Assembly (NCBI RefSeq): GCF_000421165.1
Contig: NZ_ATWI01000008.1
Location: 877,385 to 941,384 of the forward strand
DNA length: 64,000 nt
Source: Marinobacter daepoensis DSM 16072
GTDB taxonomy: Bacteria; Pseudomonadota; Gammaproteobacteria; Pseudomonadales; Oleiphilaceae
Reading direction: 5' to 3'
Positions 38,794 to 47,197 of the stretch are shown here, piece after piece; the first letter of the stretch is position 1, and the number at the start of each line of letters is the position of its first letter. Position numbers and translations under genes: made by a program. Below the pieces are notes generated by a model. That model searched no databases. It was not told the DNA's origin and worked only from the letters and a program-made list of their open reading frames with translations.

Positions 38794-41265
38794 TCAGGCA
38801 TCCAGCATGGTGACCTGTTGGATGGCCTGGCGCTTCTCGACGCTCAGTACCAGGCGGGCATCCTCCGCCACATCATCAAGCCCATCGCCGTAACACAGCC
38901 TGCCGTCCTCGTCGGTGCTGAGCACGCCGTCCTTCTGCATGTTAGCAATGAAGTTTCGGAACAGGGTCTTATCGAAGAACTCCGGGGCGTTCAGACCGAA
39001 CAGAATCGACATCCGCTCTGCCATCAGAGTACTTTGTTCTTCCAGCTCGGCGGCCGTCAAATTCCCGGAACCGTACTTTCTGAGAATGCCCAGAGTAATG
39101 TGGTAACGCTCCAGGGTCTGGATGATGAAGCGGGACAGAATTCGTGCCCTCAGCATGGCCTCTGTGCCTTCTTCTGGTCGTCCCAGACGTTCGTCATCCA
39201 GCTCTATCAGAAGCCCCTGTGCCACCAGAACGTCAATCCAGTCGTTGATCACGGTATCGACATTTTCCTGGTCGTACTGGAGGAAAAGTTCTGATTGCAG
39301 GTAGGGGTAGGCCACACTGGTCAGGAAAACGATCTTGTCCCGGCTCAGGCTGGTTTTGTTTTCGAACAGACTGGCGATCATTGCCGGCAGGGCGAACAGG
39401 TGCTGAATGTTGTTTCGATAATAGGTCATCAGGATGGCGTTGGAGCCTTCCAGAGCAATAATGTCGCCCAGTTTCTGTGGTTGGCGTGTAACCAGCCCCA
39501 TGTTCTCACAATAGGCTATCCAGTCTTTACCACTGCCATCCGGCAGGGTCATGGTATCGGCGTAGGGGTTGGCCCGGAGAAGATCTGCGTATTGGTCCAG
39601 CAGCCGGATCAGCTGGCCTTCGTCCATGGCCAGCCGCTCAGTGCCCAGAAGTACTGTGGCCGTCAGGCCGATGGGGTTCACGGCCACGGACGCGTTGATG
39701 TTGCTGGCAACGCGCTGGGCCAGGTTATCTACTGCCTGATTGAGCCAGGAAGGCCGGTATTCCGCATCGTAAGCTTCGTGGCGCCAGCTGTCGTGGACAT
39801 CATCCAGTACTTGGTCCAGATGAATCGGTTTGCCAAAGTTCACTGCGACGCGCCCGAACGAATTGGTCAGTTTGCGGGCGGTCTTGGCCAGGCCAAACAC
39901 ACTTTCTTTCTGCTTTTTCTTGCCCCGAAGCTCGCCGAGGTAGGAGCGGCCTTCCATCACTTTCTCGTAGCCGATGTACACCGGTACAAAAACAATCGGT
40001 TTTCGGTGATCCCGCAGAAAACTGCGAACCGTCATGGCCAGCATGCCTGGCCGGGGCGGCAACATACGCCCTGTGCGTGATCGCCCGCCTTCCACGAAAT
40101 ACTCAACGGAATACCCCCGGGTAAACATGACATGCATGTACTCATTGAAGACCGTGGCATAGAGCGGGTTGTCGCGAAAACTCCGACGCATGAAGAAGGC
40201 GCCGCCCCGACGCAGAATGGGCCCGACCACTGGCATGTTCAGGTTAATGCCCGCGGCAATGTGAGGGGGCATCAGGCCGTTCTTGTAGAGCACATAAGAC
40301 AGCAACAGATAGTCAATATGGGAGCGGTGGCAGGGCACGTAGACGACGGCGCTGTCCTGCGCGGCTTCTTTGGCAACCTGCACGTTGTTGATGGCGATGC
40401 CGTTGTAGATCCGGTTCCAGAGCCAGGCCAGAACCAGCTCCAGAACGCGGATGGTAACGATCGACATGCTGGCCGCAATCTCATCGGCGTATTTGTAAGC
40501 TTTGGCGCGCACCTTTTCTGGAGGAATGTCATCCTTGGCGGAGGTTTCGCGGATGGCCTCTTTGACGGCCTGGGTCCGCAAGAGTCCCTCAACCAGCGTC
40601 CGGCGATGGGAAAGGTCTGGTCCCAGCACGGCCTGGCGTACCCGGCGGAAGTGCGTGCGCAGAATCCGGGCCAGCTTACGGTTGGCCTTTTGTTCGTTAT
40701 CCCTGTATTCGTCCACCACTTGCTTCAGTGACAGAGGCTGGTTGAACTGAACATAGGTGTTGCGACCATGGACCAGAATGATCAGAAACTTCTGGAGCCG
40801 GCCGGCAACAGACCAGGTGTCTGAGAGCAGCAGTTTGACCAGGGACTTTTCTTTATCTGGGGAACGGCCCCAGAACAGCGATACTGGTACGATCTGCACA
40901 TCCTGTTCCGGATGTTCGAGACCAAAATGGACCAGATCGGTGAACTCTGTGGTCGGCACCGGCTTGTGACGGCCACCTCGGAATAACCCGCCAATGCGTT
41001 TGTAAAGGAAGAAGAACGAGTGGGACCGGCCATTTTTTACCGGCAACGTCTCGGTTGCGCCAGGCAGACGCGCGCGGATGACTTCCTGTTCCAGCACCAG
41101 ACGGCTGGAGAGTGAACTGTACTGAAGGACGTAGCAGACCGGCTTCTCCGGATCCAGCCCGAGGGCTTCCAGGGTGTTGCCACTGACATCGGTCCTGACC
41201 CACAAAAACAGGATCTTTCGGAAAAGAGACAGGATCAGGCTGCGAATACCCTGATAAAGCCGCAT
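38794..41265 (-). CDS. plsB: Glycerol-3-phosphate 1-O-acyltransferase PlsB
   Basis: Membrane acyltransferase for the first step of phospholipid synthesis, acylating glycerol-3-phosphate at sn-1. The 823-residue length is typical of PlsB. The acyltransferase block I VPCHRSHIDYLLLSYVLY supplies the HX4D catalytic pair (His-Arg-Ser-His-Ile-Asp), and FVEGGRSRTGRMLPPRPGM is block III. The N-terminal 25 residues are amphipathic-hydrophobic and should associate with the inner membrane. It is a single-gene unit flanked by convergent rsmJ and divergent nudC. Confidence 0.96.
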   Translation of the reverse strand: MRLYQGIRSLILSLFRKILFLWVRTDVSGNTLEALGLDPEKPVCYVLQYSSLSSRLVLEQEVIRARLPGATETLPVKNGRSHSFFFLYKRIGGLFRGGRHKPVPTTEFTDLVHFGLEHPEQDVQIVPVSLFWGRSPDKEKSLVKLLLSDTWSVAGRLQKFLIILVHGRNTYVQFNQPLSLKQVVDEYRDNEQKANRKLARILRTHFRRVRQAVLGPDLSHRRTLVEGLLRTQAVKEAIRETSAKDDIPPEKVRAKAYKYADEIAASMSIVTIRVLELVLAWLWNRIYNGIAINNVQVAKEAAQDSAVVYVPCHRSHIDYLLLSYVLYKNGLMPPHIAAGINLNMPVVGPILRRGGAFFMRRSFRDNPLYATVFNEYMHVMFTRGYSVEYFVEGGRSRTGRMLPPRPGMLAMTVRSFLRDHRKPIVFVPVYIGYEKVMEGRSYLGELRGKKKQKESVFGLAKTARKLTNSFGRVAVNFGKPIHLDQVLDDVHDSWRHEAYDAEYRPSWLNQAVDNLAQRVASNINASVAVNPIGLTATVLLGTERLAMDEGQLIRLLDQYADLLRANPYADTMTLPDGSGKDWIAYCENMGLVTRQPQKLGDIIALEGSNAILMTYYRNNIQHLFALPAMIASLFENKTSLSRDKIVFLTSVAYPYLQSELFLQYDQENVDTVINDWIDVLVAQGLLIELDDERLGRPEEGTEAMLRARILSRFIIQTLERYHITLGILRKYGSGNLTAAELEEQSTLMAERMSILFGLNAPEFFDKTLFRNFIANMQKDGVLSTDEDGRLCYGDGLDDVAEDARLVLSVEKRQAIQQVTMLDA

Positions 41266-41404
41266 AAATGGTTACTCCGGTCCTGGAAACAGGCGCCAAG
41301 TTTAACGGGTTGGAGCGGTAGCGGAAAGTCGTGTTCAGATTCTTGGTGCTGAATGTGATGTGTTACATTGCCCGGATAGTATCCCGGCAGCAAAAAGGCA
41401 GAAC

Positions 41405-42241
41405 ATGACCGACAACCGTGCAGGATGGGTTCCCGGGTGGAGCAATCAAGCCCCCCGTGACGGAGATCTGGTACTGGCGTTTTCAGCAAATGGCATTCTT
41501 AAGCCGGTTCAAGGCTGGTTTCTCCGGTGGGGAGGGCCAGAGATGGGGGCGAGCCGCCCGGAAGCGCTGTCGCTGGGTTTCTGGGAAGAGCAGCCCTTGT
41601 TTGTCACCATGCTTCCGGATACCGGGCTCCCCGGCATGCAGACGGTGTCTCTCCGGGATGCGATGTTACAGACCCCGGATGCGCCGTCGGACCTTCTGAG
41701 CACCGGTTACCAGATCTGGCAGTGGTGGCAGGATCACCGCTATTGCGGTCGCTGCGGCGAGCGAACGGGGCCCCACCCGAGTGAGAGAGCGCGCTGGTGC
41801 CAGCGATGCAACATTCCCTGGTACCCCCGGATTGCCCCTTGCATTATTACGGTGATTCGGCGAGATGAGCGGTTCCTGCTGGCCAAATCCTCAAGGGTTA
41901 CCCGCAATTTCTACAGCCTGATTGCCGGGTTTGTGGAACCCGGTGAAAACCTGGAGCAGGCGGTTGCTCGCGAAGTGATGGAAGAAACCGGGCTCACTGT
42001 GAAGAACATCCGTTATCAGGGGTCCCAGCCCTGGCCCTTTCCTCATCAGTTGATGCTGGGTTTTTTCGCTGATTATCAGAGCGGCGAACTTCAGTTGCAG
42101 GAAGACGAGCTGTCAGACGCCGGATGGTTTACCGTCGAGGCGCATCCGCCGGTGCCCCCGGACACCACCATTGCCGGGCGCCTTATTACCGCGATGAAAG
42201 CCGAGATTGCTGCTCACCCGGGAGGTGGCAGTCGTGGCTGA
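41405..42241 (+). CDS. nudC: NADH pyrophosphatase / NAD-capped RNA hydrolase NudC
   Basis: Nudix hydrolase that cleaves NADH and removes NAD caps from RNA 5' ends. ATG 41405 is chosen because AAGG lies a few bases upstream; a GTG at 41360 would add 15 residues. The zinc ribbon CGRCGERTG to CQRC is at about 100-122, the Nudix box EPGENLEQAVAREVMEETGL near 190, and the NADH-specific motif SQPWPFP follows. Length is 278 residues. murI overlaps its 3' end by 8 bases. Confidence 0.94.
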   Translation: MTDNRAGWVPGWSNQAPRDGDLVLAFSANGILKPVQGWFLRWGGPEMGASRPEALSLGFWEEQPLFVTMLPDTGLPGMQTVSLRDAMLQTPDAPSDLLSTGYQIWQWWQDHRYCGRCGERTGPHPSERARWCQRCNIPWYPRIAPCIITVIRRDERFLLAKSSRVTRNFYSLIAGFVEPGENLEQAVAREVMEETGLTVKNIRYQGSQPWPFPHQLMLGFFADYQSGELQLQEDELSDAGWFTVEAHPPVPPDTTIAGRLITAMKAEIAAHPGGGSRG

Positions 42242-43079
42242 ACGTCGCCCCAGGGTTCTGGTGTTTGATTCTGGCGCGGGGGGGCTCAGTGTTGCGGCCT
42301 GCATCCACAGGGCGCTGCCGGGTGCCGAACTGGTCTACCTTGCAGACAATGCCGGGTTTCCATACGGCGACAAGCCCGGGGGGGTGGTGATTGCTCGTTG
42401 TTGTTCTCTCATCCGGCAATGCCTTGTGCAGTTTCCTTGCGATGTGGTCGTGGTGGCCTGCAATACCGCCAGTACCGTAGTGTTGCCTGAGCTCCGGGCG
42501 ATGACAGACGTTCCCGTGGTGGGAGTGGTGCCGGCGGTAAAACCGGCGGCCGCCCGATCCGGTAACCGGCGAATCGGCCTGCTGGCCACGCCCGCAACCA
42601 TCAAACGCCCCTATCTGGATGAACTCATTCAGGAGTTTGCCCGGGATTGTCAGGTGGTCCGGCTGGGGCACCCGGCGCTGGTCCGGTGGGCCGAGGAACT
42701 GGTCGCAGGGCAGGCGCCGGACCAGGCCTTGATGGATGAAGCACTGGCGCCCCTGAAGGAGGCCGGTGTCGATACCGTGGTGCTCGGATGTACCCACTAT
42801 CCGTTATTGTTGCCCTGGTTGCGCAAGGGCTTGCCAGATGTGCGGCATTGGGTTGAATCCGGAGAAGCCATCGCCCGACGGGTGGGTTACTGGCTTGAGC
42901 AGGCGGGGACGTTGGGCGTCGCGCAGACCCCGATGGCTGATGCAGGGCCGGTGGTGGCCTGTGCCTGTTTTTCCGGAGGCGCGCCCGCGGATCTTCCCCT
43001 GTTCATGGCAGAAATGGGGATTGCAGTTGATCAGGTGGCCGATGGCTGGCCCGGTGTTACAGCAACCGGGTCAGTTTGA
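42234..43079 (+). CDS. murI: Glutamate racemase
   Basis: Makes D-glutamate for peptidoglycan. The start is GTG 42234 with GGAGG eight bases upstream, giving 281 residues; a frame from 42207 is longer but lacks that signal. The two catalytic cysteine motifs are VVACNTAS (near residue 75) and VLGCTHYP (near 185), and the N terminus has FDSGAGGLSV. It overlaps nudC at its 5' end by 8 bases, and its 3' end overlaps the convergent DUF2156 gene by 23 bases. Confidence 0.94.
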   Translation: MAERRPRVLVFDSGAGGLSVAACIHRALPGAELVYLADNAGFPYGDKPGGVVIARCCSLIRQCLVQFPCDVVVVACNTASTVVLPELRAMTDVPVVGVVPAVKPAAARSGNRRIGLLATPATIKRPYLDELIQEFARDCQVVRLGHPALVRWAEELVAGQAPDQALMDEALAPLKEAGVDTVVLGCTHYPLLLPWLRKGLPDVRHWVESGEAIARRVGYWLEQAGTLGVAQTPMADAGPVVACACFSGGAPADLPLFMAEMGIAVDQVADGWPGVTATGSV

Positions 43080-44064
43080 ACATGGCAAGGAACTCCAGAG
43101 CGGGAATTGCCCGCTTATGGCAGCAGTAGGTTTTGAAGCCGTCTCCGCGGAATCGCGATTTTGTAAACTCCAGGCCTTTGAAGTTATAGAGGAAGTTCCC
43201 TTTCTCGTAGATGCCGTGCATCAGGCTTTTGAGCAGCCGGCTCTCCTGATGTTCGGTTGCCTTGTCGAGGGACAGCGGTATTAAACCGAGGTCCAGAAAT
43301 GGGACGCCTTCGGCTTTGAATACATCCATGGCATGCGCCATCAGCGTATAGAAAATCCCCTGACGGAAGTCCGCGTTGGCCCGGGAGATGTTGGGGACAT
43401 AACTGATGATTTCGTTGTTGCGGTAGATTGGGTCAAAGTAGATAAACCCGACCGCTTTGCCATCCTGATACGCGTAGAAATGTCGTTCGTTCTCCCGGTA
43501 GTCCATTTCCATCGGCCGGATCAGGAAGCGGATCTCGTTGCTTTTGCACTTGCGGGTGCGAATCCACGCCTCTGAAATCTCCCGGGTGTGGTCATCGCTG
43601 AATCGCTCCCTCACGGTAATGCCGTTCTTCTCAGCCTGGTTCAGGGCGGTTCTCAGGATCTGTTTTTTCTTTCCGCTAAGGGTCCATTTGTGCAGATCGA
43701 TCCGGGATTCGCTGCCAAACTGAGTACCGTAGAGGCCAAAGCGCAGATGGAGGAAGTCCACCACGGGTTTGGAAACCTGAATGTAACAGGCGTTGGGAAA
43801 CTTCTGGTGGAATCGTTCCAGGATAACGGGAAAACGGTCAGGCGCACAGACCGGGTCTGAAAGGACAAAGGTGCCACCCCATTTGCGCATGTAGGCGATG
43901 TAGCCGACCCCTTCAACGTCGAAATACTGCATGCCCGGTTGCAGGGTTGAAAAGGACTGCGAGTGGACACCGTACTGCTTTAGGTAGTTTACCCTTTCGG
44001 AGAACGTGAACTGGCCTTCTGCAAGCCTCTGGGTACGGTCCAGTGCAAGAATCTGATCGGACAT
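43057..44064 (-). CDS. DUF2156 / MprF-C-like GNAT-fold protein
   Basis: A 335-residue protein of the DUF2156 (phosphatidylglycerol lysyltransferase C-terminal domain) group, built from two GNAT-like halves. Visible elements are GMQYFDVEGVGYIAYMRKWG, the cationic KKKQILRTALNQAEKNGI, and FYAYQDGKAVGFIYFDP. It has no membrane spans, unlike full MprF, so it is not a standard aminoacyl-lipid synthase. It lies 47 bases downstream of the methyltransferase gene on the same strand, suggesting an operon, and its own 3' end overlaps murI. Aminoacyl or acyl transfer to a lipid or peptide is a family-based guess. Confidence 0.82.
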   Translation of the reverse strand: MSDQILALDRTQRLAEGQFTFSERVNYLKQYGVHSQSFSTLQPGMQYFDVEGVGYIAYMRKWGGTFVLSDPVCAPDRFPVILERFHQKFPNACYIQVSKPVVDFLHLRFGLYGTQFGSESRIDLHKWTLSGKKKQILRTALNQAEKNGITVRERFSDDHTREISEAWIRTRKCKSNEIRFLIRPMEMDYRENERHFYAYQDGKAVGFIYFDPIYRNNEIISYVPNISRANADFRQGIFYTLMAHAMDVFKAEGVPFLDLGLIPLSLDKATEHQESRLLKSLMHGIYEKGNFLYNFKGLEFTKSRFRGDGFKTYCCHKRAIPALEFLAMFKLTRLL

Positions 44065-44111
44065 AATGATGCTCCCGATAACCTGTTATTGTTGTGTTGC
44101 TGTCAGGGCGT

Positions 44112-44765
44112 TCAGGCCTGTTTGCGGCCAAGAATGGACCAGTAGCAGTCCATATTCAGAAGTTTGAAGTGCTTCTTGTCAGTGACCTGAAGACCCAGGC
44201 GCTGCATGTGCTCGGGATAGTTGTAAATCTTGTGGAATGCGTTGTTGGCAAACAGCCAGAAGATGAAGACGGCCATGTACCAGTAGAGCTTCTTGAAAAG
44301 TCGGGAAAAGAGGTTGCCTGTGGGGTAGCAGAAATCGCCCACCACGACCCGGGCGTCGGCCTTGCCCAGCCGGATCAGGTGCTCAAGTACTTTGACCATC
44401 ATGTCTTCATCAAACACATTCAGGAAAAAGTTGGCGACCACCATGTCGTAGTGCTCAAACTCCTCCAGCTTCATGATGTCGCTATGAATACGGCGAATGG
44501 TGAGTTGGGGCGCTTCTTTCTGCTGGGCATCGGCAAACTTGCGCAGCATGGTTTCCGAGAGATCCACCACCGTGACATCGGCGCCAAGTTCGGCGGCCCG
44601 GATGGCATCCCGGCCATGTCCGACGCCCGCGAATAAAATCCGGTCGCCAGGTCTCACGGTTTCGACATCAAGCATCGCGGTTTTGCAGCGATGGATGTTC
44701 TTGCCGCTGTACAGGTTGCTGAGAAAATCGTAGACGGGGCCAATATACTTGTACTTGTCGCGCAT
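44112..44765 (-). CDS. Class I SAM-dependent methyltransferase, unknown substrate
   Basis: A 217-residue protein. Motif I is ILFAGVGHGRDAIRAAELG and the acidic ribose-binding position is in VTVVDLSETML. Residues about 150-180 form a hydrophobic, aromatic-rich segment (LYWYMAVFIFWLFANNAFH) that may embed in a membrane or bind a lipid. The opening YKYIGPVYDFLSNLYSG resembles UbiE/PmtA-type enzymes. The substrate is unknown; its partner is the DUF2156 protein downstream. Its upstream region carries repeated motifs (44831-44983). Confidence 0.82.
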   Translation of the reverse strand: MRDKYKYIGPVYDFLSNLYSGKNIHRCKTAMLDVETVRPGDRILFAGVGHGRDAIRAAELGADVTVVDLSETMLRKFADAQQKEAPQLTIRRIHSDIMKLEEFEHYDMVVANFFLNVFDEDMMVKVLEHLIRLGKADARVVVGDFCYPTGNLFSRLFKKLYWYMAVFIFWLFANNAFHKIYNYPEHMQRLGLQVTDKKHFKLLNMDCYWSILGRKQA

Positions 44766-44830
44766 GATGCTGCCTTCTTCTTGTTCCCAGGTTGCCCGCC
44801 ACCGTTATTGTGATTGTTGCTCCGACTATT

Positions 44831-44983
44831 TGTCGGACATTCCGGTGATCGGTTACTGATAAATCGAGCTTAGAGAAGGGAGGGGGTGAAAGATGTGCAG
44901 TACTGCGCATTTCCGGATACACAAAGTAACGCAAGGATACACTTTGCAAACCGGGTCAATGTTTTTTATCGGAGTGTCGGACA
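44831..44983. repeat. Repeated motifs upstream of the methyltransferase gene
   Basis: Two identical TGTCGGACA sites (44831-44839 and 44975-44983), each an odd-length palindrome, flank a direct repeat of GGATACAC (44915-44922 and 44935-44942, 20 bases apart, about two helical turns). They lie in the 230-base gap that must hold the minus-strand promoter. They look like regulator binding sites; the regulator is not recognised. Confidence 0.5.
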
Positions 44984-44995
44984 ATCTTTGGTGGT

Positions 44996-47173
44996 CTAGC
45001 CTGTGTGAGCAAGGGAAAGTGCGTCGCCGGCCAGCAGGGATGTGATGTCCGCCGCGGGCCTGGCCGGGCCATAAAAGAACCCCTGAACCTGATGGCAGCC
45101 CAGGCTTTTCAGGTAGGTCAACTGATCATCGGTTTCCACGCCTTCTGCCACGATTTCGAGCTTCAGGCCGTGGGCCATCGCTACGATTGCATTGACGATA
45201 CAGGCTCCGTCGTCGCCACCACGGATTGCCTTGACGAAAGACTGATCCACTTTCAGGGTGTGAATCGGCAGCCGGTGCAGGTAGTTGAGGGAGGAATAAC
45301 CCGTTCCGAAGTCATCAATGGCAATGCGCACGCCCGTTGCGGCCAGTTCTTTCAGCTTCTGGCTGATTTGTTCAAGGTCATTCATGATCACATTTTCGGT
45401 GATCTCGATTTCCAGATTGGCAGGTGGGAACTGGTGAGCGGAAACGTGGTTCATCAGGGTTTCCACAAACCGGGGGTGTTCGACCTGACTGGGGGACAGG
45501 TTAACGGCCAGGCGAAGGTCCGGATGGCCGGTGCTGATCCACCGGCCAACGTCCCGGCAGGCCTGGTCGATCACCTGCTCACTGAGCTTTCCCACCAGTC
45601 GGGTTTCCTCCGCCAAAGGCAGGAAGTCGCGCGGGTATAGCAGGCCCCGCTCGGGGTGTTGCCAGCGCACGAGCGCTTCCAGACCAACGACCCGGTTGGA
45701 GCGGGAGCACACCTGAGGCTGATAGAAAACCCGGAGTTCATTGCGCTCCAGTGCCAGGCGCAGGTCCCGTTCCAGGCTCAGGCGGTTGGCGGTGTTGATG
45801 CTCATGCTGTCTGAGTAGAACCGGTAGCCGTCTTTGCCCCGGGCTTTGACATGGTACATGGCGATATCAGCGTTCTGGATCAGCATGTCCATGGTTTCTC
45901 CGGCTTCGGGAAACACGGAGATCCCGATGCTCACGCCCACGAAAACCTCATGCCCTCCGAGTTGGAACGGCGCTTTCAGAGCCTGTATCAGTTTTCGGGC
46001 AATGCCCCGGGCATCTTCCGGACCGTGGATGCATGGCAGCAACAGGGTGAATTCGTCGCCACCGAACCGGGACAGGGTATCTCCCTTACGCAGGCACTTT
46101 TCCAGCCGATGGGTGACGGCCTGAAGCAGGCGGTCGCCCATGGCATGGCCGAGCGTGTCATTCACCACCTTGAACCGGTCAAGATCGAGAAACATAACGG
46201 CCAGCTTTTGCTGGCCCCGGCGGGCATGGGTGATGGCGAGTTCAAGCCGGTCCTTGAACAGGGCCCGGTTGGGCAGCCGGGTCAGCAGGTCGTGATAGGC
46301 CTGAAAGTTGATGAAAGCCTCGGCCTCTTTGCGCTCGGTGACGTCGCGGGCGATGCCGTAGTAGCGGGCAGGCTGGCCTGTGCAGCCACCTTGTGTTTTG
46401 CCTGTCTGAGGCCAGCTTTGCGGGTCAATCGGAAACGCGGTGATCTCGAAGTGTCGTGTGGCTTTGCGGCTGCCACGGGTTTTCAGTCTGACTTCCAGAA
46501 CCCGGGGGTTGTCGGCAGAGATATCTGGCCCCTGCATGGCATAGGTGCCGCGAGCCACATCCCGGTCATCAAGAATGTGGCGAAAGTGCTTGCCGCACAG
46601 TTCGGCCGTCGGGTAGCCCAGCAGGCTTTCCACTTTGTTATTGATGAAGCAGATATGCCCGGTCTCGTCGAGCATGAAAACGATGTCCGGAGAGCTGTTG
46701 ACGATATAGCGGTGCAGGGCTTCGGACTTCTCAAGTCGCGACTGAATCCGTTTGTGGTCACGTATCAGCGTCTGCTTTCCGACGACGCCTTCCACGGTGG
46801 CCAGCAGCTCTTCCGGATCAAAGGGCTTGCGGATGTAATCCAGCGCTCCGCGCCTCAGGGCCCGGCTGACGGAATTGAACGAGGATTCGCCACTGACGAC
46901 GATGAGGCCACAGCCAGGTTGCCGTTGGTTGGCTTCCTTCATCACCTGGAAACCATCCACCTGGGGCATGTTCAGGTCCAGCAAGGCCAGATCGTACGTC
47001 TTCTGCTGGAGTTGCAGGCAGGCTTCCCGGCCACCAAGTGCTTCGGTGACGTCGTAATCCCGGCTCCGCAGCAGGTCTGCGAGTGTTCTCAGCAGGCGGG
47101 GTTCGTCATCCACAACCAGAATTCTGGGGCATCGTGAGGAGGTAAGGATATCTTTGTTGTGCTCGGTCGCCAT
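44996..47173 (-). CDS. Response regulator with PAS-GGDEF-EAL output
   Basis: A 725-residue cytoplasmic protein: receiver domain about 17-130 with phosphoacceptor Asp66 in LALLDLNMPQVDG, PAS about 150-280, GGDEF about 290-460 with RFGGDEFTLLL, and EAL about 470-715 with EALVRW, EITENV, DDFGTGYSSLNYL, KVDQSF and AEGVE all intact. Both catalytic domains therefore look competent for cyclic di-GMP synthesis and hydrolysis. It lies 24 bases downstream of the HDOD-GAF-kinase gene, its likely cognate kinase. Confidence 0.93.
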   Translation of the reverse strand: MATEHNKDILTSSRCPRILVVDDEPRLLRTLADLLRSRDYDVTEALGGREACLQLQQKTYDLALLDLNMPQVDGFQVMKEANQRQPGCGLIVVSGESSFNSVSRALRRGALDYIRKPFDPEELLATVEGVVGKQTLIRDHKRIQSRLEKSEALHRYIVNSSPDIVFMLDETGHICFINNKVESLLGYPTAELCGKHFRHILDDRDVARGTYAMQGPDISADNPRVLEVRLKTRGSRKATRHFEITAFPIDPQSWPQTGKTQGGCTGQPARYYGIARDVTERKEAEAFINFQAYHDLLTRLPNRALFKDRLELAITHARRGQQKLAVMFLDLDRFKVVNDTLGHAMGDRLLQAVTHRLEKCLRKGDTLSRFGGDEFTLLLPCIHGPEDARGIARKLIQALKAPFQLGGHEVFVGVSIGISVFPEAGETMDMLIQNADIAMYHVKARGKDGYRFYSDSMSINTANRLSLERDLRLALERNELRVFYQPQVCSRSNRVVGLEALVRWQHPERGLLYPRDFLPLAEETRLVGKLSEQVIDQACRDVGRWISTGHPDLRLAVNLSPSQVEHPRFVETLMNHVSAHQFPPANLEIEITENVIMNDLEQISQKLKELAATGVRIAIDDFGTGYSSLNYLHRLPIHTLKVDQSFVKAIRGGDDGACIVNAIVAMAHGLKLEIVAEGVETDDQLTYLKSLGCHQVQGFFYGPARPAADITSLLAGDALSLAHTG

Positions 47174-47197
47174 GGAAGTGTGTCCGCGGTTGCGTCG

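Noticed and set aside
45851..47137. A 428-residue open frame antisense to the response regulator gene
   Set aside because: The minus-strand gene has intact receiver, GGDEF and EAL motifs across the whole stretch.
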